Source: Bordetella parapertussis (GTDB taxonomy: Bacteria > Pseudomonadota > Gammaproteobacteria > Burkholderiales > SG8-41). From it: DNA of 64,000 bases. The notes beneath the pieces were generated by a model. It saw nothing but the letters and a program-made list of their open reading frames with translations, was not told where the DNA came from and did not search any database. Location: contig CAMDRT010000005.1 of NCBI GenBank assembly GCA_945906815.1, positions 96,185-160,184 of the forward strand, read 5' to 3'. The position numbers and the translations under genes are program-made. Positions 54,538-63,472 of the stretch are shown here, piece after piece (within the stretch, counting starts at the first letter, position 1; each line of letters opens with the position of its first letter).

Positions 54538-55872
54538 TTAGCGCGGCAACAGCTTCGCTTGATCGGGCTGCTTGATATTGAAGGTGGCGAGCAACTGCCC
54601 CATCGCGTTCAGCGTGCGGTATTTCGCCGAGATTTCAATGTATTTGCCGGTGGCGTAGGTGGTGCGCGCGGTGAAATATTCGTTTTCCGCGTCCAGCAAG
54701 TCGAGCAAAGTGCGCTGGCCGATGGCGAATTGCTGTGCATACGAAGCGCGCGTGGCATCGCTGGACTTGACGTAACGGTCCAACGACGGCAGACGCTCGA
54801 CCGCGGTGCTGTAGGCGTTGTGCGCCACGCGCACGGCATTCTCGACCTGCCGCGTGGTATTGCGCGAAATCTCGGTGGCCTCGTCGATCTGGTAGGCGGT
54901 TTCTTTCAGCCGATGGTAATCAAAACCACCGCGGAAAAGATTCCATTTCACAAACAGCATGATCATGCGGTCACGATTGGGGCCGGCCACGCCATCCAGG
55001 TTGTAGTTGTTGGTGTAGCTTGCCTCCAGCTCGAGCCGGGGTGACCAGAACGAGCGTGCCAGTTCACGTTGCGCTGCTGCCTGCGAAATATCGGCATAGG
55101 CGGATTTCAGCGTCGGGTGATTGGAAAATCCGATCTTGACGGCCTCATCCACGCTGCTGGGCAGCGACCTGGACTCGCTCACGTCGGTGAGCGCGATGGG
55201 ATTGCGGCCCACCACGCGCTGAAATGCAGTTTCAGCATCGCGCAGCGTACTTTCTGCCGATTGCACATTGGCCAAAGCCAGTGCCATGCGGGCTTCGATT
55301 TGATCGAGGTCGGCGCGGCGGCCCACGCCTTTGTCGCTGCGCAGCTTGACTTGATCAAAGGTTTTCTGGTGCGCCAACAGGTTCTCTTTGGCGTAGGTCA
55401 GCAACTCTTTGTTTTTAAGCACGTCGAGGTATGCGTCCACCGCTTGCAAGGCCACGTCCTCGGCGGCGCTATGTACGCGGTACGCAGTCGCATCGGAAAT
55501 CGCACGGCGGCGCTCGACCTCGGCACGCGTGCCCAGACCGTCCCACAACATCTGGTTGGCGATCATGGTGTCGATCTTGCGCTGCATGCGCACCCAATTA
55601 TTGCCGGTGGCGAGTGTGGTGCTATTCTGGCTGCGCTCGATGCCGCCGCCATGCTGCCAATCGAGCTTGAGGAAATACCCGCCCTTGGCGGCATCCACCG
55701 CGGCATCCGCGGCATCTTTGCGCTTGGCTACCACGCCGACAGCGGGACTGGTTTCAACGGTGATTTGAACCACTTCACGCAAGGTTTCTGCGCTTGCCCA
55801 GGTGCTGGCAGTGAGTGCGGCAGTAACACCCATCGCACTTGCAAGAAGATTGGCCTTAAGCGTTTTGTTCAT
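54538..55872 (-). CDS. lapE: TolC-family type I secretion outer membrane protein
   Basis: Outer membrane channel of the type I secretion system, 444 residues with signal peptide (MNKTLKANLLASAMGVTAALTASTWASA). It has the two repeated TolC halves: first ETSPAVGVVAKRKDAADAAVDAAKG and second GFSNHPTLKSAYADISQAAAQRELA, with the conserved GIGTRTxxxxAxAxxxxA-like GVGRRADLDQIEARMALA. GAGGGG lies 7 nt before the ATG. A 128-bp A+T-rich gap upstream carries a TATAGT (complement of 55935-55940), a possible own promoter. In Lap systems the uncut adhesin remains threaded in this pore. Confidence 0.92.
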   Translation of the reverse strand: MNKTLKANLLASAMGVTAALTASTWASAETLREVVQITVETSPAVGVVAKRKDAADAAVDAAKGGYFLKLDWQHGGGIERSQNSTTLATGNNWVRMQRKIDTMIANQMLWDGLGTRAEVERRRAISDATAYRVHSAAEDVALQAVDAYLDVLKNKELLTYAKENLLAHQKTFDQVKLRSDKGVGRRADLDQIEARMALALANVQSAESTLRDAETAFQRVVGRNPIALTDVSESRSLPSSVDEAVKIGFSNHPTLKSAYADISQAAAQRELARSFWSPRLELEASYTNNYNLDGVAGPNRDRMIMLFVKWNLFRGGFDYHRLKETAYQIDEATEISRNTTRQVENAVRVAHNAYSTAVERLPSLDRYVKSSDATRASYAQQFAIGQRTLLDLLDAENEYFTARTTYATGKYIEISAKYRTLNAMGQLLATFNIKQPDQAKLLPR

Positions 55873-56000
55873 GGCTATTTCCCCTCGAAATTAAGTTAAT
55901 TATGCGGGAGAACATTTTTTCTGCAACGCACGACACTATAGAGACTGATTTAACCAAAATATTCGCGCTACGGCTAGAAATTTTTTACATTTAAAAACAA

Positions 56001-56702
56001 TTACTTATGTATTGTTTTGGCGGGCAACTCGTCTACGTTCAACCACAATACCAGTTTGAGCCGGTCGGAGACGCCCAGCTTCGAGAAAATATTGGAGAGA
56101 TGGCCTTTCACGGTGCGTTCGGAAATATCCAATTCCTCGCCCACTTTTTTGTTGCTGGCGCCTTCCGCGAGCAGCTTCACGATGTCGCGCTCGCGACGCG
56201 TGAGCGCGGCGAGTTTTGCTGAGGGCACGCGCGGCGGCGGCTCGGTGGCCGCGGTCGCTGGGGGCAGGGTAGCCACCGGCGTTGCGCTGGGCTGTGCATA
56301 ACGGCGCAACTCGCGTATCAGCCTCGGCAACAGGCTGCGCGTCATCCACACGCCGCTTTCGGTCACCGTGAGCACTTTGCGCAGTGATTCGGCATCGATG
56401 CCGCGCCGGCAGCAGCCTTGTACGCCACAACGCAACAGCGCGACTTCTTCATCCTCGACAAAGTCCGTGGTCATCACAATGACGCGCCCCACGCCGGGTG
56501 TGGCGACAATCGCGGCGACCTGTTCCGGGTACGGGCGCTGCAGTGTATCGGCGTCGATCAGCACGACTGCGGGGGCTGCCGCCGCAATGCGCTGCGGCAC
56601 CTGCGCCAGCGCATCAATAACCGTGATGGAATAGTGCGCGCTGGCCGCATGGCGGCAGCGTTCCTCGAGTGCGCGGTCGCGGGTGACGAGTAGAATGGCC
56701 AT
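56001..56702 (-). CDS. LuxR-family response-regulator-like transcription factor with atypical receiver
   Basis: 233 residues. The N-terminal half (1-130) folds like a receiver, with a candidate phospho-acceptor at Asp50 or Asp52 (VVLIDADTL), but the usual acidic pair after strand 1 is not there (LLVTRDRALE) and the conserved Lys is replaced by Arg (QGCCRRGID). A Pro/Ala linker leads to the LuxR/NarL helix-turn-helix LTRRERDIVKLLAEGASNKK and SERTVKGHLSNIFSKLG. No kinase gene is nearby. It sits between lapC (8 bp upstream) and tolC, so it likely regulates the locus, possibly without classical phosphorylation. The target is unknown. Confidence 0.85.
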   Translation of the reverse strand: MAILLVTRDRALEERCRHAASAHYSITVIDALAQVPQRIAAAAPAVVLIDADTLQRPYPEQVAAIVATPGVGRVIVMTTDFVEDEEVALLRCGVQGCCRRGIDAESLRKVLTVTESGVWMTRSLLPRLIRELRRYAQPSATPVATLPPATAATEPPPRVPSAKLAALTRRERDIVKLLAEGASNKKVGEELDISERTVKGHLSNIFSKLGVSDRLKLVLWLNVDELPAKTIHK

Positions 56703-56710
56703 GCAATTAA

Positions 56711-58234
56711 TCAGCGTTCACGAAACGCAAGCTCACGGGTCTTGATAATCGGTTTCAACAGGTATTGCAGGAACGTTTTTTCACCGGTCTGGATATGCAC
56801 GGTCGCGGTCATGCCGGGAATGATCGCCAACGGCTTGCCGTCGCGTGTGGGCGTGTGGGTGGTGGTGCGCACCCGCACCAGATAATGGCTTTCCTGTTTT
56901 TTGTCGTCGAGCACCGTATCCGCGCTGATGTATTCGAGGCGCCCCGGAAAGCCGCCGTAAATCGAAAAATCGTACGCGGTGAGTTTCACCAGCGCCTCTT
57001 GCCCCGGCCGCAGAAACGCAATGTCCTTGGGTTTAACGCGCGCCTCAACCACCAGCGATTCTTCCGCGGGCACGATTTCCAATAGGTCCGACCCCGGACC
57101 CACCACGCCACCAATGGTTGTCACCTTGACCGTCTTGATAGTGCCATTGACCGGTGAGGTGACCACGGCACGTTTGGTGCGGTCCTTCATCGCCTTGTCC
57201 GTCGCGGAAGTGCCCTGCTGATCGGTTTTTGCCTGATTGAGTTCGGCCATGGCATCGGCGCGGAATTTTGACGTGTAGCCCTGCAGCTTGTTGCGCGCTT
57301 CAGCCACCGCGCCTTCGAGCCGTGGAATGGTCACCCTGGCCGAATCCAGTTCGCCCTTCAGATCGTTGGCTTCGCGCTCCTTCGCCAGCAACTCGATCTC
57401 CGACATCGCACCGTCCTTCACCACCGGGCGCATCATGGCGATGGTCTTGTTGAGGAGCGCGAGGCTGGAGGTAATTTGTTTCACACGGCCGCGCTTTTCC
57501 ACAATCTCCTGTGAGCGCTGCTCGATCTGCTGATGCAGCGCCGCGGTGTTGGCGGCAAATTCGGCTTGTCGCGTGCGGTAGAGATCCTGCTCGCGGCGTA
57601 CCAGATCAGGATTGGCGCTGGCGACCGTCGCCGGCACAATGAATGCCGATCCGTTCACTTCAGCCGACAGTCGCGCGATCTTCGCCATCAACGCGCTGTC
57701 TTTCGCGGTATTCTCAGACTCCGAGGCTAGGTAACGCGTGGCATCGATCACCAGCAAGGTATCGTCTTTGCGCACCACCGCGCCGACTTTCACCTTGATC
57801 TCGGCAACGATACCGCCTTCGAGATTTTGTACTACCTGAATCTGCCCTGCGGGAATCACCCGCCCTTCGCCCACGGTGGACTCACCGATGTTGGCGAACG
57901 CCGCCCACACCAAGAACACGATGATGAACAATAGCGCGCCCCACAACACCACATGCGTGGCCCTGGGCGGCCCCTGCAAAGCGGCGGCCGACGTTTCGCT
58001 CATGTAATCCAGATCTTGCTCGCGCGCCAGCGGCTTGCCGCTGTGCCCGCTTGCGAGATCGGCGAGGATGCCTTTCATCAGCGCCATGCTGCCCTGCTGT
58101 GGCGACGTGCGTGGCGTGTGCGGCAATGCCTGCGCACCGGCCGCGGCCGGCGGCGCGGCGTTGGCCGGCGTCGCGGCATTGGCCGGCGTCGCGGCATTGG
58201 CCGGCGTCTGCTGCACTTTAGCTTCTTGCGACAT
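56711..58234 (-). CDS. lapC: HlyD-family type I secretion membrane fusion protein
   Basis: Periplasmic adaptor joining the ABC protein to the TolC pore, 507 residues. A cytoplasmic N-terminal segment with repeated ANAATP units (residues about 12-30) precedes one membrane helix (about 94-115, VVLWGALLFIIVFLVWAAF). A lipoyl-like strand (GEGRVIPAGQIQVVQNLEGGIVAEIKVKVG), long coiled coils (about 190-340) and the HlyD C-terminal RVRTTTHTPTRDGKPLAIIPGMTATV follow. The start at 58234 has GGAGG 8 nt upstream inside the lapB end; the genes overlap by 17 bp. Confidence 0.94.
   Translation of the reverse strand: MSQEAKVQQTPANAATPANAATPANAAPPAAAGAQALPHTPRTSPQQGSMALMKGILADLASGHSGKPLAREQDLDYMSETSAAALQGPPRATHVVLWGALLFIIVFLVWAAFANIGESTVGEGRVIPAGQIQVVQNLEGGIVAEIKVKVGAVVRKDDTLLVIDATRYLASESENTAKDSALMAKIARLSAEVNGSAFIVPATVASANPDLVRREQDLYRTRQAEFAANTAALHQQIEQRSQEIVEKRGRVKQITSSLALLNKTIAMMRPVVKDGAMSEIELLAKEREANDLKGELDSARVTIPRLEGAVAEARNKLQGYTSKFRADAMAELNQAKTDQQGTSATDKAMKDRTKRAVVTSPVNGTIKTVKVTTIGGVVGPGSDLLEIVPAEESLVVEARVKPKDIAFLRPGQEALVKLTAYDFSIYGGFPGRLEYISADTVLDDKKQESHYLVRVRTTTHTPTRDGKPLAIIPGMTATVHIQTGEKTFLQYLLKPIIKTRELAFRER
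58161..58214 (-). repeat. 18-bp tandem repeat within the membrane fusion protein gene
   Basis: Three copies of an 18-bp unit (plus strand TTGGCCGGCGTCGCGGCA, starting at 58161, 58179 and 58197; the last diverged) encode the ANAATP repeats of the cytoplasmic N-terminus. It overlaps the gene junction with lapB only at its edge. Confidence 0.75.
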
Positions 58235-60404
58235 TGATCTTGCCTCCGGCAAGCGCCTGCATCACCTGCTCCTTGGGGCCGTCGGCTACGAGCTTGCCGC
58301 CGTCGAAGACGAGCAAACGCGGCACCAGCGTTAACAGCGACGCGCGATGTGTCACCAGCACGAACGTCTTGCCGACGATCGCCGCACCCAGTCGCACTTT
58401 GAAATTTTCCTCCGAACGGTTATCCAGTGCGTTGGTGGGTTCGTCCATGATCAGCAGCGGCGGATCCAGCACCAGCGAGCGCGCAATCGCAACTGCTTGA
58501 CGCTGGCCACCCGACAAGCCCTCGCCGCGCTCACCGATGGGTAGATCAAAGCCCTGCTCCGAGGGATGTACAAACTCGGTGACACCCGCGATTTCCGCCG
58601 CGCGCAGCATCGCCGCATCATCCGCATAGGGAGCAGCGTAGAGAATATTTTCCTTTACCGTGCCAAAGAACAGCACAATATCCTGTGGCACATAACCGAT
58701 ATTCCGGCGCAGCGTCGCAGGATCAATCTGATTCACATCCACGCCATCCACCAATATCGAGCCCGACGCCGGTTTGTACAGTCCGAGTATCAGTTTTTCG
58801 ATGGTGGATTTTCCGGAGCCGATGCGTCCGATCATGCCCACGCGTTCGCCGGCCGCGATTTTGAACGACACGTTGGTGAGCGCGGGCACTTTGCGGCCGG
58901 GATAGCTAAATGTCACCTCGCGAAATTCGATGCTGCCGACTATCACTGGCCGATGCACAAAACTCTTGTTGGGCGGGCGCTCGACCGGCAGATTCATCAC
59001 ATTGGTCAGCGTGCGCAGCGACGCCGCTGCTTGATGGTAGCGCGCGAGCAGGCCCGCCACCTGACCCAGCGGCACCAGCGCGCGCGCGTTGAGCATGGTG
59101 CAGGCGACCAGCGCGCCCACCGTCAACAGGCGCTCGTTGATCAGGTATACGCCGAACACCACGATCACGACCGCCGCCACCTGCTGGATCATCTGCGACG
59201 AGTTGATGATCGCCTGTGACAGTGTTTTCGATTTCAAACTCAATTTCGACACCTGTCCCACCAGTTGCTCCCAGCGGCGCTGATGCACGCTTTCGGCGGC
59301 CATGGATTTGATGGTTTCAACCGCCGTCAGACTCTCGATCAGCACCCCCTGCTTTTGCGCGCCGCAGCGGAAGCTTTCCTGAATCACCGCGCCCAGTTGG
59401 CGTTGCAGAATCAGGCTGACGATAATCACCAGCGGCACGGCCGCGAGAGGTACCAGTGCCAGCCAGCCGCCGATGGCGAAAATTGCGGCTATGAAAATGA
59501 GCAAAAAGGGCAGGTCCACCAGCGCGGTGATGGTGGCGGAGGTGATGAATTCGCGGAACGATTCAAATTCCTGCACGTTGGCGGCGAACGCCCCTACCGA
59601 CTGCGGGCGCGCTTCCGTGCGGATGCCGAGCGCGCGTTCGAAAATATTCGCCGACAGTATGACGTCAATGCGCTTACCCGCGATATCGGTCAGATAACCG
59701 CGCAGCATGCGCATCACGAAATCGAACACCAGCACGATGAGCACGCCGGCAGTCAGCGCCAGCAGCGTTTCGGTGGTGTCGTTGGGCACCACGCGGTCGT
59801 ACACGTTCATCACATAGAGCGGCATCACCAGCGCGAAAATGTTGATCAAGAGCGACGCTAGCAGCACCTCGCCATAGAGCGGCCACGCCTGCCCCACCAC
59901 GCCCCAGAACCAGTGATGCACGCGCGGCACCGCTGACAGCTCGGTACGCGTATCAAAGCGCAGCTGCGGATGCACCAGCAGGGCGTGACCCGTGTATTCG
60001 GCGTTGAGCGCCGCCAGCGTGGTGTGCGTCGCGCCGCCGGTATCGGGATCAATCAGCTCGCACCCGCCCTGCTTGTCGAGCGCGCGCAGTATGCAGGCAC
60101 GCCGGTCTTTCAGCAGCAGCACTGCGGGCAGGGTGAGTGGTGAAATTTTGTCCAGCGCGCGCTCAATCAGCTTGCTGTCCAATCCTGCGCGCTCGGCGGC
60201 ACGGCCAAACAAAGCGGGCGTGAGACGCCCTTGGTCGAGCGGCAAACCCGCAGCCAGCGTTTCCTCCGAAAAGGGATGGTTGAAATACCGCGACAGTAGC
60301 ACTAGGCACTTCAGCAGCGCATCGTTGGAAGATAGTGCAGGCTTGGGCACCTGCCACTGATGCGGACTGTCAGGAGCGATATTTTGGTGTTCTTGATCTG
60401 CCAC
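58218..60404 (-). CDS. lapB: Type I secretion ABC transporter with C39-like domain
   Basis: Inner-membrane export ATPase for the adhesin, 728 residues. Residues 1-150 form a C39 peptidase-like domain in which the expected catalytic Cys position is not Cys (NDALLKCLVLLSRYF), so it should bind but not cut substrate, as for RTX exporters. Membrane helices span about 160-430. Walker A is GRIGSGKSTIEKL near 529, the signature LSGGQRQAVAIARSL near 630, Walker B LLIMDEPTNALD near 654 and the switch His in VLVTHRASLL. It belongs to the LssB/LapB type. It is 96 bp downstream of lapD and overlaps lapC by 17 bp. Confidence 0.95.
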   Translation of the reverse strand: MADQEHQNIAPDSPHQWQVPKPALSSNDALLKCLVLLSRYFNHPFSEETLAAGLPLDQGRLTPALFGRAAERAGLDSKLIERALDKISPLTLPAVLLLKDRRACILRALDKQGGCELIDPDTGGATHTTLAALNAEYTGHALLVHPQLRFDTRTELSAVPRVHHWFWGVVGQAWPLYGEVLLASLLINIFALVMPLYVMNVYDRVVPNDTTETLLALTAGVLIVLVFDFVMRMLRGYLTDIAGKRIDVILSANIFERALGIRTEARPQSVGAFAANVQEFESFREFITSATITALVDLPFLLIFIAAIFAIGGWLALVPLAAVPLVIIVSLILQRQLGAVIQESFRCGAQKQGVLIESLTAVETIKSMAAESVHQRRWEQLVGQVSKLSLKSKTLSQAIINSSQMIQQVAAVVIVVFGVYLINERLLTVGALVACTMLNARALVPLGQVAGLLARYHQAAASLRTLTNVMNLPVERPPNKSFVHRPVIVGSIEFREVTFSYPGRKVPALTNVSFKIAAGERVGMIGRIGSGKSTIEKLILGLYKPASGSILVDGVDVNQIDPATLRRNIGYVPQDIVLFFGTVKENILYAAPYADDAAMLRAAEIAGVTEFVHPSEQGFDLPIGERGEGLSGGQRQAVAIARSLVLDPPLLIMDEPTNALDNRSEENFKVRLGAAIVGKTFVLVTHRASLLTLVPRLLVFDGGKLVADGPKEQVMQALAGGKINVARS

Positions 60405-60500
60405 ACCGTCCCCTTTAATCCAACAATAAACTACATTCAGAAATTAGAGATAGAGCCTGATGTTCTGCAACGCGTTTATTAGGCCGCGCGGGTGCTGCCC

Positions 60501-62462
60501 CTATTCCGGCATGCCAATGAAGTAGCCCTGCGCGCCATCGGCCAGCAAACTCTTTACTATTTCAAAGTCTTGCGCTGTTTCGACGTATTCTATTATTACT
60601 TGAATGCCAAGGCCGTGCGCAATGCCCACCAGCGCCTGTATAAAAAACTGTTTGTCGGTGGATTCGGCAACGCCGCGCGTATAGCCACCGTCAAGCTTGA
60701 TGTAATCCACTTCCAGACCACGCAAAAAACCCAGTGATGCCGTGCTCTGCCCAAAGCGGTCTATCGACAGGCGTGCGCCCGTCTGCCGCAACTTGCTGAA
60801 CACCGCTTTGACCACGTCAAGATGACTGATAATCGAATGCTCTGCCACCTCAATGATGACGTACTTTGCAATCTCGCGTTTGGCGTTCAACGTGGCATAC
60901 AGCCAATCGACAAACGAGGCATCCAGCAAAGACTCCAGCGATAAATTCAACGCCGTCGCGCCGCCCTGGATGGGGCCGTTCGCGGCGATATTCTGCAGCA
61001 GCTTTTCGGTGACTATACGATCCACCAGTTGCAGCGCGCCCAAGCGCTTGGCGGTTGTGATAAAGAGTCCCGCGCGCACGATGGAGCCATCTGCTCCCAA
61101 AATGCGTATGCACGCTTCACTGCGGTAAGTCCACTGCTCTTCAGCAACCTGACACGCGCACACCGGCTGATACTGCAACACCACGCGCTCCTTGTTTAGC
61201 CCTACTTTGAAGAGGCCATTGATCTCAAGCGTCATGGCACTGTTTTGATCGCTCCTGACTTCGTCCTGCAAGTGCCAGGCAGGCACGCCCCGCCCCTGCG
61301 CCACAGTCAGCGCCTGCCCGGCGACGGACATCAGTTTTCCGAAACTGGCGCCTTCCTGGTAGCGGTGGTAGGCCAGGCCGGCGTGCGGCATCACGCTTTG
61401 TTCGGTGCGTGGAAATTCCTCAATTTCCGCGAGCCCCTGGATCAGCGCATCGCCCAATAGGGGCACGGTGGTGTCGGGGATTTCGGGCGCCACCACTGCG
61501 AACTCGGGGCCGTCGAGTTTAGCCACAAAGGCACCGCTGTAAGGCTTGCAAACCGCTTGCAGGAGAAAAGCCGTGCGTTTGAGCAGCGTATCGCCAGCAG
61601 GGCGCCCATGGCGTTCGTTGAACAGCGCAAAGCCCTGTATGCGCACCACCGCAACCGCGCCCGTGGCAAATTTTGTGGGCGCGCCGATCAGGTGCGTTAA
61701 TTGCTCGTTGAAAGCATTGCGGTTCATCAGCCCCGTTACCGCATCCACATACGCCTTAGCGCGCATTTTATCGGCGAGAGCTGTCTGCTCGTTCAGCATG
61801 CGCTCGACGGCCTGACACATCGAATTCAGCGCTATGGAAATACGATGCAATTCACGCGCCCACGGCAGTTTTTTGAGGATGGTGAATGTGCGCTTGGAGA
61901 TATCTTCGGCCTGACGCTCCATGTCGTCGAGTGGACGCAACGCCAGCTTCAGCACAATGGCCACCACCGCCAGCGAGATCAACGCCACAATCAGCAGCAC
62001 CCAGAACGAGCGCTGGGCGATCTCCCACAGTTCTTTGTAGGCGTGGCCAGGATGGCTTTCGACTTCTACCATCGCCGCCTTGCGCCAACCGTCCATCACC
62101 AGCGCGTCCATGCGCGGTGTGGGCAGCTTGAAGGCATCAATAAACCACGCCGGCACGCCTTCTACCGTTTTTTCAACCCGCTTTTTGAAAATGATCTCGC
62201 CGGTGACTTTTTTCACCTGAATTTCACTGTAGTAGCCGCGGTCGAAGATGGCGCTGGTCATCAGCTCGATGGTCACCGCATCGTTGTAGCTCTTGCCCTG
62301 GGTGATGGACAGGCCGAGCGAGGTCGCTGTGTCCTGCGCGTGCGATTCCATCGACCGGTGCAGGTAGTCGCGCGTGCTGCTCACCACCACACACAAGGTG
62401 GCGAAAAACACCACCGCCCACAGCAGCGAAATTAATCCGACCAGCAGTCGTGAAAGCTTCAT
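60501..62462 (-). CDS. lapD: LapD-type c-di-GMP receptor with degenerate GGDEF and EAL domains
   Basis: Inner-membrane receptor of 653 residues that binds c-di-GMP inside and LapG outside. Membrane helices lie at about 8-28 and 152-174. The periplasmic domain between them (LapD_MoxY type) includes Trp126 in DGWRKAAMVEV, which seems to match Trp125 of P. fluorescens LapD that contacts LapG. A HAMP/signalling helix follows. The GGDEF site is DGPEF (317-321) and the EAL site is EAC (449-451); the DDFG region reads SIDRFGQ, so neither synthesis nor hydrolysis is expected. Signalling by binding is therefore inferred. It lies 59 bp downstream of lapG. Confidence 0.95.
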   Translation of the reverse strand: MKLSRLLVGLISLLWAVVFFATLCVVVSSTRDYLHRSMESHAQDTATSLGLSITQGKSYNDAVTIELMTSAIFDRGYYSEIQVKKVTGEIIFKKRVEKTVEGVPAWFIDAFKLPTPRMDALVMDGWRKAAMVEVESHPGHAYKELWEIAQRSFWVLLIVALISLAVVAIVLKLALRPLDDMERQAEDISKRTFTILKKLPWARELHRISIALNSMCQAVERMLNEQTALADKMRAKAYVDAVTGLMNRNAFNEQLTHLIGAPTKFATGAVAVVRIQGFALFNERHGRPAGDTLLKRTAFLLQAVCKPYSGAFVAKLDGPEFAVVAPEIPDTTVPLLGDALIQGLAEIEEFPRTEQSVMPHAGLAYHRYQEGASFGKLMSVAGQALTVAQGRGVPAWHLQDEVRSDQNSAMTLEINGLFKVGLNKERVVLQYQPVCACQVAEEQWTYRSEACIRILGADGSIVRAGLFITTAKRLGALQLVDRIVTEKLLQNIAANGPIQGGATALNLSLESLLDASFVDWLYATLNAKREIAKYVIIEVAEHSIISHLDVVKAVFSKLRQTGARLSIDRFGQSTASLGFLRGLEVDYIKLDGGYTRGVAESTDKQFFIQALVGIAHGLGIQVIIEYVETAQDFEIVKSLLADGAQGYFIGMPE

Positions 62463-62521
62463 GGCATCCCCCGCCGTTTATACATAGCGAATAAAAACAA
62501 TTTTAAGCAGCAGCGGATGCA

Positions 62522-63220
62522 TCAGGACGCGCCCTTGACGCGGCGCCGCAATTCTTTCCAGCTACTGATGCTATCCGAACTGCCCCCCGCCTGCTTGCGC
62601 CCCTCCTGCTGCTGTCTGGCGCTCCACAGGCCAGTACCATTAAAGCTGTAGATCGGCCGCAGGTCGGTGCGTGTCGACGCCGGCTGTATGGTCTTGTTGA
62701 TGTTGTCGAGAATCAGCGGCTCGGCGTCGGGCGTGGCGAAATACGCCAGCACCATGTGCGCTTCGTTGTAGACTTTGATTTCTTTGACATAGGTGATCTG
62801 CAACTTTTCATCGGGCACGCCCAGCGCCAGCAAGGTGAAATATTTCGCGATGGAATAATCCTCGCAGTCGCCGGCATTGGTGGACAAAAACTCTATCGGC
62901 GTCGCCCAGTAATCTTCCTTGCCCCAGTGCTCGCGATCGGTTTTGAACGGCGTCTGATTCATGAAATCATTCACCAGTTCCACCTTTTGCCGCTCGTTCA
63001 GGGCGCGATTTTTCGGGCTGGCCATGAGCGTGCGCCAGTGGCTCAGCCGCTCTTTCGCCACCGGACCGAACAGCGTCGTCAGTCTTGCGATCTGTTCGTC
63101 GCTGACGGTTATCACTTCCTGCGCGTAAGCGAACGGAAGCATCAGCGCCGCCATCAGCCACGCCAGCCAGGGAATCGATGCGCGGGAAGCGCGCACGGAT
63201 TTCAAAGGGGTCAAGTGCAT
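62522..63220 (-). CDS. lapG: LapG-type periplasmic cysteine protease
   Basis: Transglutaminase-like cysteine protease that cuts the retained adhesin. With the start at 63220 it has 232 residues and a signal peptide (SIPWLAWLMAALMLPFAYAQ). The triad Cys119 (AGDCEDYSIAKY), His155 (NEAHMVLAY) and Asp172 (PLILDNI) has almost the spacing of the P. fluorescens enzyme, and the residues flanking Cys (Asp118, Glu120) are those used for Ca2+ binding there. An ATG at 63232 is an equally possible start; neither has a clear ribosome site. The gene begins some 60 bp after a tRNA-Arg on the same strand and is followed by lapD. Confidence 0.95.
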   Translation of the reverse strand: MHLTPLKSVRASRASIPWLAWLMAALMLPFAYAQEVITVSDEQIARLTTLFGPVAKERLSHWRTLMASPKNRALNERQKVELVNDFMNQTPFKTDREHWGKEDYWATPIEFLSTNAGDCEDYSIAKYFTLLALGVPDEKLQITYVKEIKVYNEAHMVLAYFATPDAEPLILDNINKTIQPASTRTDLRPIYSFNGTGLWSARQQQEGRKQAGGSSDSISSWKELRRRVKGAS

Positions 63221-63282
63221 GGTCCAGGCCATTTTTTTTGCAACGTTATGCGCTACTGGTTTGAAAACCACGCTAACAACGC

Positions 63283-63359
63283 TGGCGCGCCCGAGACGAT
63301 TCGAACGTCCGACCCCTGCCTTCGGAGGGCAGTACTCTATCCAGCTGAGCTACGGGCGC
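63283..63359 (-). tRNA. tRNA-Arg (anticodon CCG)
   Basis: 77 nt including an encoded CCA end (complement of 63283-63285). The acceptor arm GCGCCCG pairs with CGGGCGC. The D-arm is GCTC-AGCTGGATA-GAGT, the anticodon stem CTGCC/GGCAG encloses loop CTCCGAA, and the T-loop is TTCGAAT. Anticodon CCG reads CGG. A TAATAT (complement of 63391-63396) about 32 bp upstream may be its -10 box. It lies immediately upstream of lapG on the same strand. Confidence 0.97.
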
Positions 63360-63460
63360 CTGGTTGTCAAAATGCTGTTAACCGGGGGTGATATTAGCAC
63401 GTGCGAGTGGCGCGGCCTGAGCGTAGACTGAGGACAGTCTGCAGGCTGCGAAAAACCCGC

Positions 63461-63466
63461 TATACT
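63461..63466 (+). promoter_or_regulatory. Possible -10 box TATACT ahead of prepilin-like gene
   Basis: TATACT ends 6 bp before the ATG at 63473, so transcription would start at about the first codon, implying a leaderless or nearly leaderless mRNA if the promoter is real. No good -35 was found. Confidence 0.3.
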
Positions 63467-63472
63467 CAAATC

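Noticed and set aside
60501..62462. LapD-like protein as an active diguanylate cyclase or phosphodiesterase
   Set aside because: Both catalytic signatures are degenerate (DGPEF, EAC, and loss of one Asp in the DDFG region), which fits a receptor rather than an enzyme.
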